Notes: a model not told the origin generated them from the sequence alone. Counted from the stretch's first letter, positions 47,864 through 58,992 are shown. The stretch: 64,000 nt of DNA from Gigaspora rosea (GCA_003550325.1 QKWP01000208.1:322292-386291), one strand, 5' to 3'. Numbers and translations: made by a program.

Positions 47864-48556
47864 CTTGAAAAAAATCTTTGGCAAGATATAAAAAATAAGT
47901 TTATGTCACCAAATCGACAAGTATCATCAACAATCCTCCCACCTCGTGTAATTTTAACACCAAACTTACCAAGTAGAAATACAGATCCATTTTCAACAAT
48001 TATTAATGAAGCACACACAGTAGAAATTGCTTCATGGGTTGATAGAAAAGCCGATACATATTCAGTAAAAAATAATCCATACGAGTTTAAATTACTTCTT
48101 CGTGGAACAAGAGATGATTTTACCTCTGATTCATTTTGGAAATTATGTGATAAGCAAACAAATCTTGTTGTAGTTATGAAGGTTAAAGGTACTGATGAAA
48201 TTCTTGGTGGCTATAATCCTATCGGTTGGGATAAGCAAACTGGAAACTATTACTATAAAAATTGCAATGATAGCTTTATTTTTTCATTGAAAAATGGTAC
48301 CATTCAAACTTCTATTTTAAGTCGTGTGATAAAGCCAAATAATGCAATTTTTTGCGTTGCTTCATGTGGTCCAATTTTTGGCGGTGAAGGAGGAAGCTGT
48401 GATTTAGTTATGAGTGATAATTGTGATAGAACATGTTACAATTACAATCAAAAAAGTTCATATGAAAACAAAATTAAAATTCCAATTGACTATGATGGAG
48501 CAACATGGTTTTCAGTAGAAGAATATGAAGTATTCCAGATTAATAAAAGGCCCTAA
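47009..48556 (+). CDS. BTB-BACK-TLDc protein, copy 6 (intact, 490 aa)
   Basis: Exons 47009-47259 and 47335-48556, with a 75-bp phase-2 intron (GTAAGT...CAAAG); 490 codons plus stop. BTB: EDFNVIIKVGELPNTK and AHSAILRYRSLYFRNEL. BACK: around LISRDDLQMKEVKIW. TLDc: YEFKLLLRGTRDDFTSDSFW, GGYNPIGW, CGPIFGG, EEYEVFQI. The class A N-terminus (SDNYLELLNDEED) is joined to the PNNAIFC-type C-terminus. The linker carries DRKADTYSVK as in copies 1, 3 and 7, although the class A relatives 2 and 4 have DKKESTYSVK. This points to past exchange between copies. ATG 47009 was chosen because all copies share MAVKFFEKL; the in-frame TTG at 46985 is not conserved outside class A. Function is unknown beyond the domains. 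Confidence 0.92.
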
Positions 48557-48959
48557 AAGCTTTAAGCAAATTGATTATCTATATACATAGATTTATCCGT
48601 ATTTAATGTAGTTTACAATGTAACTATTAATCTTCTTCACATTGTCATCTTTTCTAATATTAATAGTTAAGATTAATAATAATTGTACAAGCTTTATCTT
48701 TGACGTTGGTTTTCTTTTATCATGCTTGCAAATTACTGTGATCATCATATGATCGCTCATTACACCTATAAAAAACCCTTTTAAATTGCTTTACAAATTT
48801 CGTTTAAAAAAATAACCATTCCGACGATTTCTGGTTATATTTCAATTCTCTATTGTAATACATTTATATACTATAGCTTGTATTTGACCAATAAAAAAGG
48901 ACTAAAAATTCAACTTTTTTTTTTTTTTTTACCAAACTTTAAGTGAAATTGTCTTGATT

Positions 48960-49410
48960 TCCAGATTTCTGTGCACGATTGCTGATCGTGGTAATTTGAA
49001 AAGCACGATAATATGGTAGGACAACAATAAATAGCATATGACTTAAAGTAGATTAGATCTCTTAATTGAACCATTTTTCAACGAAAAAGGAAACTTCATT
49101 ACAACTGTTATGAAATGAAGATTTTTCCCGTTCAAGAAAATTATAACAATGATTTCAAAAATATGGAGTTATTGTAGTAGATAGGGCCTATAGAATGTAT
49201 GATTTTGAGATAATCAAGTCCGTTTTGTTCGAACTGATATCGGTTACTGACCTTCGCTAACTCACTGCGAAAATATAATGAATCTAAAATTTCTAAATGC
49301 GCATGGAATGCTTTAGCATTTGATGATTTTGCCAACTTTAATGAAATCTTCTTTGTCTCAAAAAGTTCAAGATAATTATTTGAAAGTTTTTCAATGAATT
49401 TTACTGCCAT
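48960..49410 (-). pseudogene. Minus-strand BTB-TLDc relic after copy 6
   Basis: The frame 49410-49141 starts MAVKFIEKLSNNYLELFE and includes AHLEILDSLYFRSELAKVS, a recognisable but shortened BTB domain. Left of it, to about 48960, are TLDc scraps. The middle of the gene is deleted. The start codon context AATTTAAG-ATG equals that of the class B genes. Confidence 0.75.
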
Positions 49411-49719
49411 CTTAAATTAAAAAAAAAAAAAAAAGAGCCTCCTGCAGTCCATTTCTTAATATTTCGCGTAACATTTGATTATTTAACGTAACATTTAGTA
49501 ACATTCGACAATTTAACCTAGATGACATCATTTTCTAAGCAAAGCAGAAATTGTGCAATGATAAATAAATTATGCGCGTTTATAATGTGAAGTTATTTTA
49601 CATTTCTAATAAATTTTAATAAGATCTGCTTAAAGTAACTATTTGCTTTTGTTTATATTTAGTAAAATTTATATCGTTATTTTAATCTGAAAATTGACTG
49701 CGTATTAAACAATTAGAGA

Positions 49720-50100
49720 TTATGAATAAGTAAACTATTCTATATATAATTATAATTTATATCAAGTTACAAAAAATCTGTAATATAATTTAATTTTAAA
49801 TAAGATATATCTACGGAGCAGTTGTCTTACTCGAAAATTATAATGTATCATTGATTTTTAAACTTATGCTTATTGCTTATGAATTTCTTTTTGACAAATT
49901 AGCCAAAACACCTTGAAACTCATTTGATTGAAACTGAAGCCCATTCTCATTGGCTTCTTTTACATTTTGTTCGTATTTTTCAAAAAAGTTTTTATGATAA
50001 TAAGCTTTAAAAATTACAAAAATTATGCAATGATATTGTAGTAAAGTATCCTGATAAAGTTTTTTAATCAGATAATTTTGTCTCTTTTCAATAAAATGCG
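49720..50100 (+). pseudogene. Plus-strand BTB-TLDc relic (BACK part)
   Basis: Exon 1 tail, intron remnant, AAGATATATCTACGGAGCAG and the BACK start (TTGATTGAAACTGAAGCCCA) can be read, up to AATAAAATGCG near 50100. There it is fused to a minus-strand relic; the TLDc part is deleted. Confidence 0.7.
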
Positions 50101-50175
50101 ACGAGGAAATAATTTTATTGATATAAATTATTTGCTATATGATAGTTTTCTATCAATCCATGAAGTAATTTCGGC

Positions 50176-50368
50176 CGCGGCTGAAGCTGGATAGTAAGGG
50201 CCTCGATTTAAAATTATAAATCTTACCAAAATCCACATATACTCATTTAATATATCAAAACTAATCCTAAACCATAACCAAATTGTTAAAAAAAAAACTA
50301 AGAAAATGCACCTCAAAAATTTTAGAAATTTTATATTAAAATAATTAAAATTTCCAGCTTCAGCCGCG
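50176..50368. mobile_element. 193-bp MITE (CGCGGCTGAAGCTGGA ends)
   Basis: Perfect 16-bp inverted repeats CGCGGCTGAAGCTGGA. Related copies occur at 55788-55981 and 60211-60404 because the whole unit is duplicated. The uninterrupted relic at 28620 supports insertion, though the target duplication is not clear. The interior resembles that of the MITE at 10139-10369. Confidence 0.75.
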
Positions 50369-50728
50369 ACAATAAATTTCTCTTAAAACGATTCGATTGA
50401 TCTAGATGGTAATACTGTAATATTTATGCTAAAATTACGTAAGGTGATTATGAAAATTGGTATAAGATGCATCGTTATATGGTTGTATATTAGTAATAAT
50501 GTCATCATCAGGAATTTGAAAATAATGAAGAGACATGCAATTTTATGAGTCCAATCTTTAAGATGAAATAATAATTAGTTCAAAAATAAAAAAAGGCACC
50601 AAGAATTTCCAAAGAAATTTTGCCAACATAGATATCAAATACATCCTTAAATAAAATTTATTAAATATTTTACATATTAATAGTATATAATAAAATAAAG
50701 ATAAACTAGTTTGAACATATATTTGAAA

Positions 50729-51918
50729 TAGTGTTCTGACCCGGGCGGGTAAGTATCACCCTGGTCACCCGCGGGTGGGCGGGTGACCCGGGTCGAATTA
50801 TGGCCCACCCGGTTAGTCAATCCGCGGGTCACCCACATGGGTGACCCGTATGAGTTGGTTATAAACTATATATACAGGCTGTATCTAGTGTACTGACCCG
50901 GGTCGGGTGACTTGTATGGGTCACGGGTCAGAAATTGTTATAACCCGGGTCAAACGTGATGGTTTAAAATGCAAAAATTGAAAAATGCAAAAATTGAAAA
51001 ATGCAAAAATTGAAAAATGTAAAAGTTGAAAAATACAAAAATTGGTGTAACCCTTTTTTTTCCCTAAGCCAATGTTTTTTTGTTTTTTAATTTGTCTTTC
51101 TCTTTTTTTAAACCCACTTTTTTTGAAATTTACTTTTTTTTTTAGAATTAGACTATTAAGGTAGAAAGGGGTAATTTGACGAAGTTAAAATAACTAATAT
51201 AAAAACTTATTTATTTTAATATTAATAAATGTTTTATTTTTTGTAATTAACTTTATACATGATTTAGAATTATTTTATATAAAATTAGTAATATAACATC
51301 TTTTTTTAAAGTGACATTAAATGGAATTATACATCGTATCAAAAAGTTTAAATTTAGAGAGGTAGGGGTAATTTGACAAATTGATGATATCTCATGTGAT
51401 CCAGCGATCAGAATCGGATGATTTTTATACCATTCGATTCGTCTCGATGATACGAATCGAATGGTATAAAAAATCATCCGATTCTGATCACCGAATCACG
51501 ATATATCATCGATTATATGCTACACAAAAAAGGTCCTTGAGGGGGATTTTGACGAAGAGTAAACCTGGCAAATAATCGATGATATCTTGTGATCCAGTGA
51601 TCAGAATCGGGTGATTCTTGTACCATTCGATTCGTCTCATCGAGACGAATCGAATGGCATAAAAATTATTCGATCCCAATCATTAGATCACGCGATATCC
51701 AAATTCGTCAAATTACCCTTATTCGTCAAATTACCCCTTTTACCTTAAATTTTTTTATTATTTTGTTTTTTTTTTTTTAGAATTAGACTATAAAATTTTT
51801 TATATCACCCGGGTGACTCGGGTTAACACCCGCGGGTGACCCGTAGCGGAATTTTTTCTCTACCAGTGTTCACCCGCGTGTGACCCGGGTTGGGATTTTA
51901 TGACGGGTCAGAACACTA
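50729..51918. mobile_element. hAT-like non-autonomous element, 1190 bp, GACCCGGGTG-rich ends
   Basis: Ends read TAGTGTTCTGACCCG in both inward directions. Flanks are ATTTGAAA (50721-50728) and ATTTGATA (51919-51926), an 8-bp duplication with one change. The empty site ATATTTGATAATAGTATCAT is preserved at about 56341-56361 and 60764-60784. Subterminal regions are arrays of GACCCGGGT/CACCCGCGGGTG. A second element is nested at 51160-51744. Confidence 0.9.
51160..51744. mobile_element. TTAA-flanked nested element with two hairpins
   Basis: Inverted ends GGTAGAAAGGGGTAATTTGA (left) and GGTAAAAGGGGTAATTTGAC (right, inward) are bordered by TTAA at 51156-51159 and 51745-51748, the piggyBac target. 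Inside are two related foldbacks (about 51382-51513 and 51577-51705), each built on ACCATTCGATTCGTCT and its complement. No transposase. Class is tentative. Confidence 0.6.
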
Positions 51919-52500
51919 ATTTGATAATAGTATCATTTGGCTGAATGAAACCTGCTTTAAATTAATTAGTTTGATGTTATTTTTATCCTTACCAATGTTT
52001 GCCAGCTCATTACGAAAATATAAAGGTCGTAATCTTAAAACAGCTTTAAATACTTCATTATTTGGAATTTCACCAAAATTTATAAAATCTTCTTCATTAA
52101 GAAGTTCAAAATAATTACTTGAGAGACTTTCAAGAACTTTACAATCACAGCTATTGAGATTACGTATAAAAAAACCGATCATGTATACAATATTTTAATC
52201 ATTGTTCCTTTATATATAAAATGGACAAAATCTGATATTGTATTTTATTTTAACGAGTTGTGTCTTAACGTTAATATCATTAAAAAATTAAGAAATTAAT
52301 TTTTATATTAATGTTTTTTTTTCTTTCGCCGCAGCGTAGCAAAAGAATTGTTATATAGTATAGCATTTTTCTAATAGCGGGTTCCATAAATAAATATATA
52401 ATTTAGTGATATATACTTATTTATATTTAATATTGTGAGATTAAATATACTATCATGATAAATTAGGAATGCTCTATCCCGATCTCGAACTTTAAAAATC

Positions 52501-52555
52501 ACGTTATCTACGTTAAATTATCAAACGTTACACTGTCAAACGTTACATACGTACG
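52501..52555 (+). promoter_or_regulatory. Class B upstream element, copy 7
   Basis: ACGTTATCTACGTTAAATTA, then TCAAACGTTACACTGTCAAA and CGTTACATACGTACG, giving two AACGTTACA boxes 15 bases apart. The start codon lies about 70 bases downstream. The equivalents before copies 8 and 9 are at 56919-56970 and 61342-61393. Confidence 0.5.
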
Positions 52556-52626
52556 TATTCAAATACAGGCTCTTTTGTTTTTTTTTTTTTAATTTCATAC
52601 GTACGTTCTTTAAATATTAATTTAAG

Positions 52627-54183
52627 ATGGCAGTAAAATTATTTGAAAAACTTTCAAGCAATTATCTTGAACTTCTTGAAGACAAAGAAGATTTTAATGT
52701 AATCATTAAAGTTGGAGAATCACCAAATACTAAAATATTTCAAGCACATTCAGCAATTTTAAGATACAGGTCTTTATATTTTCGCAATGAATTGGTGAAT
52801 ACTAGTAAAGATAATAATAATATTAAAACTCTTGATTTAAAGAATGTTTCGATCCAACAATTTGAGATAATGATCAAGTAAGTTATTTTATATAATTTAT
52901 AATTTATGTTAAGTTACAAAAAAATCTGAAATATGAATTAAATTATTATACAAAGATATATCTACGGAGGAATTGTCTTACTCGAAAACAATGATACATC
53001 ATTTATTTTTGAGCTTATGCTTGTTGCTTATGAATTTTTTTTTGATGAATTAGCCAAGCACCTTGAAACTCATTTAATTGAAACAGAATCTCATTCTCAT
53101 TGGCTTCGTTTAAAATTTACTCGTATTTATCAAAAAATTTTTCAAAATAATAAGCCTCAAGAATTACAAAAATGGTGCAATGATATTGTGGTAAAATATC
53201 CTGATAAGATTTTTGCTTCTGAAGACTTCTTCTCGCTTCAAGAAAATGCTTTAGTATCGCTTATTAGTCGAGATGATTTACAAATGAAAGAAGTAAAAAT
53301 TTGGAATCATGTTATTGAATGGGGAATTGCACAAAATCCTGGCCTACCATCCAATCCCGAAGACTGGTCCAATGAAAACTTCTTAGCTTTAAAGACTACT
53401 TTACAAAATTGTTTGCCTCATATTCGTTATTTTCAAATGTCTAGTGATGAAATTATCGATAATGTGCGACCATATAAAAAGATACTTGAAAAAAATCTTT
53501 GGAAAGATATAAAAAATAAGTTTATGTCACCAAATCGACAAATATCTTCAACAATCCTCCCACCTCGTGTAAATTTAACACCAAAATTACCAAGTAGAAA
53601 TACAGATCCATTTTCAAAAATTATCAATGAAGCTCATGCAGCAGAAATTGGTTCATGGGTTGATAGAAAAGCCGATACATATTCAGTAACAAATAATCCA
53701 TACGAGTTTAAATTACTTTTTCGCGGAACTAGAGATGGTTTTACCAAAGATTCATTTTGGAAATTATGTGATAAGCAAACAAATCTTGTTGTAGTTATGA
53801 AGGTTAAAGATACTGATGAAATTCTTGGTGGCTATAATCCTATCGGTTGGGATAAGCCAACTGCAAATTGGTTCTATAAGAAATGCAAATGCAATGATAG
53901 CTTTATTTTTTCATTAAAAAATGGTACCAATCAAAACTCTATTTTAAGTCGCGTGATAAAGCCCATTAATGCAATTATTTGTTGTTCTAGTTGGGGTCCT
54001 GTTTTTGGCGGTGAAGGAGGAAGCGGTGATTTAGTTATGGGTAATAATTTTGATAGAGCACGTGTCAATTACAATCAAAAAAGTTCATATGAAAAAAAAA
54101 TTAAAATTCCAATTGACTATGATGGAGCAACATGGTTTTCAATAGAAGAATATGAAGTATTCCAGATTAATAAAAGGCCTTAA
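52627..54183 (+). CDS. BTB-BACK-TLDc protein, copy 7 (intact, 492 aa)
   Basis: Exons 52627-52877 and 52956-54183 with a 78-bp phase-2 intron (GTAAGT...CAAAG); 492 codons plus stop. BTB, BACK and TLDc occupy the same positions as in copy 1. TLDc motifs are YEFKLLFRGTRDGFTKDSFW, GGYNPIGW, WGPVFGG, EEYEVFQI. The loop after GGYNPIGW carries a two-residue Cys-rich extension (FYKKCKCND), and the later loop reads NNFDRARVNYNQK, unlike copies 3-6. From 53437 to the end, and on through the spacer, the sequence matches the copy 8 unit at offset 4423, while upstream of 53436 it differs. Divergent partner: the minus-strand BTB relic at 52182. Likely a soluble adaptor-type protein; function unknown. Confidence 0.92.
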
Positions 54184-54569
54184 AAGCAATTAATTATCTA
54201 TATACATAGATTTATCCGTATTTATTGTAGTTTATAATGTAACTATTAATCTTCTTCACATTGTCATTTTTTCTGAAATTAAGATTAATAACAAATGTAC
54301 AAGCTTTATTATCTTTGACGTTGGTTTTCTTATATCATGCTTGCAAATTACTGTGATCATCATATGATTGCTCTCACACGTATAAAAACCCTTTAAATTG
54401 CTTTACAAATTTCGTTTAAAAAAATCATCATTCCGACGATTTCTGGTTATATTTCAATTCTCTATTGTAATACATTTATATACTATAGCTTGTATTTAAC
54501 CAATAAAAAAGCATTAAAAATTTAACTTTTTTTACCAAACTTTAAGTGAAATTATCTTGATTTCCAGAT

Positions 54570-55020
54570 TTCTGTGCACGATTGCTGATCGTGGTAATTT
54601 GAAAAGCACGATAATATGGTAGGACAACAATAAATAGCATATGACTTAAAGTAGATAAGATCTCTTAATTGAACCATTTTTCAACGAAAAAGGCAACTTC
54701 ATTACAACTGTTATGAAATGAAGATTTTTCCCGTTCAAGAAAATTATAACAATGTTTTCAAAAATATGGAGTTATTGTAGTAGATAGGGCCTATAGAATG
54801 TATGATTTTGAGATAATCAAGTCCGTTTGTTCGAACTGATATCGGTTACTGACATTCGCTAACTCACTGCGAAAATATAATGAATCTAAAATTTCTAAAT
54901 GCGCATGGAATGCTTTAGCATTTGATGATTTTGCCAACTTTAATGATTACATGAAATCTTCTTTGTCTCAAAAAGTTCAAGATAATTATTTGAAAGTTTT
55001 TCAATGAATTTTACTGCCAT
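54570..55020 (-). pseudogene. Minus-strand BTB-TLDc relic after copy 7
   Basis: Starts ATGGCAGTAAAATTCATTGA leftward from 55020. Near-copy of the relic at 48960-49410, with a BTB remnant and TLDc scraps. The frame is further broken by small indels. Confidence 0.7.
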
Positions 55021-55305
55021 CTTAAATTAAAAAAAAAAAAAAAAGAGCCTCCTGCAGTCCATTTCTTAATATTTCGCGTAACATTTGATTATTTAACGTA
55101 ACATTTAGTAACATTCGACAATTTAACCTAGATGACATCATTTTCTAAGCAAAGCAGAAATTGTGCAATGATAAATAAATTATGCGCGTTTATAAAGTGA
55201 AGTTATTTTACATTTCTAATAAATTTTAATAAGATCTGCTTAAAGTATCTATTTGCTTTTATTTATATTTAGTAAAATTTATATCGTTATTTTAATCTGA
55301 AAATT

Positions 55306-55713
55306 GACTGCGTATTAAACAATTAGAGATTATGAATAAGTAAACTATTCTATATATAATTATAATTTATATCAAGTTACAAAAATCTGTAATATAATTT
55401 AATTTTAAATAAGATATATCTACGGAGCAGTTATCTTACTCGAAAACTATAATGTATCATTGATTTTTAAGCTTATGCTTATCGCTTATGAATTACTTTT
55501 TGACAAATTAGCCAAAACACCTTGAAACTCATTTGATTGAAACTGAAGCCCATTCTCATTGGCTTCTTTTAGATTTTGTTCGTATTTTTTTTCAAAAAGG
55601 TTTTTATGATAATAAGCTTTAAAAATTACAAAAATTATGCAATGATATTGTAGTAAAGTTTCCTGATAAAGTTTTTTAATCAGATAATTTTGTCTCTTTT
55701 CAATAAAATGCGA
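55306..55713 (+). pseudogene. Plus-strand BTB-TLDc relic (BACK part) after copy 7
   Basis: Equivalent of 49720-50100: exon 1 tail, ATATCTACGGAGCAG, BACK start, then fusion to a minus-strand relic at AATAAAATGCGACGAGGAAG. Confidence 0.65.
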
Positions 55714-56595
55714 CGAGGAAGTAATTTTATTGATATAAATTATTTGTTATATGATAGTTTTCTATCAATCCATGAAGTAATTTCGACCGCGGCTGAAGCT
55801 GGATAGTAAGGGCCTCGATTTAAAACTATAAATCTTACCAAAATCCACATATACTCATTTAATATATCAAAACTAATCCTAAACCATAACCAAATTGTTA
55901 AAAAAAAAAAACTAAGAAAATGCACCCAAAAATTTTAGAAATTTTATATTAAAATAATTAAAATTTCCAGCTTCAGCCGCGACAATAAATATCTCTTAAA
56001 ACGATTCGATTGATCTAGATGGTAATACTGTAATATTGATGCTAAAATTACGTAAGGTGGAAGAATTTCTGATGAAAATTGGTATAAGATACATCGTTAT
56101 ATGGTTGTATATTAGTAATAATGTCATCATCAGGAATTTGAAAATAATGAAGAGACATTCAATTTTATGAGTCCAATCTTTAAGCTGAAATAATAATTAG
56201 TTCAAAAATAAAAAAAAAGGCACCAAGAATTTCCAAAGAAATTTTGCCATCATAGATATCAAATACATCTTTAAATAAAATTTATTAAATATTTTACATA
56301 TTAATAGTATATAATAAAATAAAGATATAATAGTTTGAACATATATTTGATAATAGTATCATTTGGCTGAATGAAACTTGGTTTAAATTAATTAGTTTGA
56401 TGTTATTTTTATCCTTGCCAATGTTTGCCAGCTCATTACGAAAATATAAAGGTCGCTATCTTAAAACAGCTTTAAATACTTCATTATTTGGAATTTCACC
56501 AAAATTTATAAAATCTTCTTCATTAAGAAGTTCAAAATAATTATTTCAAGAACTTTACAATCACAGCTATTAAGATTACGTATAAAAAAACCGAT
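55714..56595 (-). pseudogene. Minus-strand BTB-TLDc relic before copy 8
   Basis: The BTB part near 56390-56590 (reverse complement includes CTGGCAAACATTGGCAAGGA), BACK traces, and the pre-TLDc linker EITSWIDRKLSYNK (55740-55785). It contains a MITE but not the hAT-like element found in the same relic at 50729, so it preserves the empty site. Confidence 0.7.
55788..55981. mobile_element. 194-bp MITE (copy in unit 7)
   Basis: Same element and site as 50176-50368, with CGCGGCTGAAGCTGGA at both ends. Inherited by duplication of the unit and not by a separate insertion. Confidence 0.75.
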
Positions 56596-57050
56596 CATGT
56601 ATACAATATTTTAATTTTTGTTCCTTTATATATAAAATGGACAAAACCTGATATTGTATTTTATTTTAACGAGTTGTGTCTTTATGTTAATATCATTAAA
56701 AAATTAAGAAATTAATTTTTATATTAATGTTTTTTTTCTTTCGCCGCAACGTAGCAAAAGAATTGCTATATAGTATAGCATTTTTCTAATAGCGGGTTCC
56801 ATAAATAAATATATAATTTAGTGATATATACTTATTTATATTTAATATTGTGAGATTAAATATACTATCATGATAAATTAGGAATGCCTTATCCCGATCT
56901 CGAACTTTAAAAATCACGTTATCTACGTTAAATTATCAACCGTTACACTGTCAAACGTTACATACGTACATATTCAAATTCATGACAGCAGACAGACTCG
57001 TTTGTTTTTTTTTTTAATTTCATACGTACGTTCTTAATTATAAATTTAAG

Positions 57051-58606
57051 ATGGCAGTAAAATTCTTTGAAAAACTTTTAAGCAATTATCTTGAACTTCT
57101 TGAAGACAAAGAAGATTTTAATGTAATCATTAAAGTTGGTGAATCACAAAATACCAAAATATTTCAAGCACATTCAGCAATTTTAAGATACAGGTCTTTA
57201 TATTTTCTCAATGAATTAGTGAATACTAGTAAAGATAAGAATAATATTAAAACTCTTGATTTAAAGAATGTTTCGATCCAACAATTTGAGATAATGATCA
57301 AGTAAGTTATTTTATATAATTTATAATTTATGTTAAGTTACAAAAAAATCTGAAATATGAATTAAATTATTATAAAATATATATCTACGGAGGAATTGTC
57401 TTACTCGAAAACAATGATACATCATTTATTTTTGAGCTTATGCTTGTTGCTTATGAATTTTTTTTTGATTAATTAGCCAAGCACCTTGAAACTCATTTAA
57501 TTGAAACAGAATCTCATTCTCTTTGGCTTCGTTTAAATTTTACTCGTATTTATCAAAAAATTTTTCAAAATAATAAACCTCAAGAATTACAAAAATGGTG
57601 CAATGATATTGTGGTAAAATATCCTGAAAAGATTTTTGATTCTGAAGACTTCTTCTCGCTTCAAGAAAATGCTTTAGTATCGCTTATTAGTCGAGATGAT
57701 TTACAAATGAAAGAAGTAAAAATTTGGAATCATATTATTGAATGGGGAATTGCTCAAAATCTTGGCCTACCATCCGATCCTGAAGACTGGTCCAATGAAA
57801 ATTTCTTAACTTTAAAGACTACTTTACGAAATTGTTTGCCTCATATTCGTTATTTTCAGATGTCTAGTGATGAAATTATCGATAATGTGCGACCATATAA
57901 AAAGATACTTGAAAAAAATCTTTGGAAAGATATAAAAAATAAGTTTATGTCACCAAATCGACAAATATCTTCAACAATCCTCCCACCTCGTGTAAATTTA
58001 ACACCAAAATTACCAAGTAGAAATACAGATCCATTTTCAAAAATTATCAATGAAGCTCATGCAGCAGAAATTGGTTCATGGGTTGATAGAAAAGCCGATA
58101 CATATTCAGTAACAAATAATCCATACGAGTTTAAATTACTTTTTCGCGGAACTAGAGATGGTTTTACCAAAGATTCATTTTGGAAATTATGTGATAAGCA
58201 AACAAATCTTGTTGTAGTTATGAAGGTTAAAGATACTGATGAAATTCTTGGTGGCTATAATCCTATCGGTTGGGATAAGCCAACTGCAAATTGGTTCTAT
58301 AAGAAATGCAAATGCAATGATAGCTTTATTTTTTCATTAAAAAATGGTACCAATCAAAACTCTATTTTAAGTCGCGTGATAAAGCCCATTAATGCAATTA
58401 TTTGTTGTTCTAGTTGGGGTCCTGTTTTTGGCGGTGAAGGAGGAAGCGGTGATTTAGTTATGGGTAATAATTTTGATAGAGCACGTGTCAATTACAATCA
58501 AAAAAGTTCATATGAAAAAAAAATTAAAATTCCAATTGACTATGATGGAGCAACATGGTTTTCAATAGAAGAATATGAAGTATTCCAGATTAATAAAAGG
58601 CCTTAA
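57051..58606 (+). pseudogene. BTB-BACK-TLDc copy 8, hybrid and defective
   Basis: The exon 1 frame (57051-57301) is open and has a normal GTAAGT donor at 57302. The acceptor, CAAAG or AAAAG in intact copies, is AAAT here (57377-57378), and the next AG (57391) would shift the frame. In exon 2 a GAA codon has become TAA at 57470-57472 (FDELAK to FD-stop). The rest of exon 2 is open to the stop at 58606 with full TLDc. The 5' part equals copy 9 and the 3' part equals copy 7; the switch lies between 57860 and 57964. It is therefore an unequal-crossover hybrid that inherited the splice defect and later gained a stop. Confidence 0.88.
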
Positions 58607-58992
58607 AAGCAATTAATTATCTATATACATAGATTTATCCGTATTTATTGTAGTTTATAATGTAACTATTAATCTTCTTCACATTGTCATTTTTTCTGAA
58701 ATTAAGATTAATAACAAATGTACAAGCTTTATTATCTTTGACGTTGGTTTTCTTATATCATGCTTGCAAATTACTGTGATCATCATATGATTGCTCTCAC
58801 ACGTATAAAAACCCTTTAAATTGCTTTACAAATTTCGTTTAAAAAAATCATCATTCCGACGATTTCTGGTTATATTTCAATTCTCTATTGTAATACATTT
58901 ATATACTATAGCTTGTATTTAACCAATAAAAAAGCATTAAAAATTTAACTTTTTTTACCAAACTTTAAGTGAAATTATCTTGATTTCCAGAT

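Larger units (their letters stand above)
50101..52182 (-). pseudogene. Minus-strand BTB-TLDc relic before copy 7, with two insertions
   Basis: Frame 52182-51916 contains ESLSSNYFELLNEEDFINFG and RPLYFRNELANIGKDKNNIK, clearly a BTB domain. Its usual MAVKFFEKL start is replaced by MIGFFIRNL. Further left are BACK-derived sequence (50500-50700) and the pre-TLDc linker (AEITSWIDRKLSYSK, 50128-50172). It is interrupted by a hAT-like element (50729-51918) and a MITE (50176-50368). Head-to-head with copy 7, about 440 bases apart. Confidence 0.75.
53437..57858. repeat. First copy of the 4423-bp tandem duplication
   Basis: From the 3' half of copy 7 through the spacer, two relics, MITE and promoter to the 5' half of copy 8. 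It recurs from 57860 to about 62281 at a constant offset of 4423 with very few differences. Confidence 0.85.
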
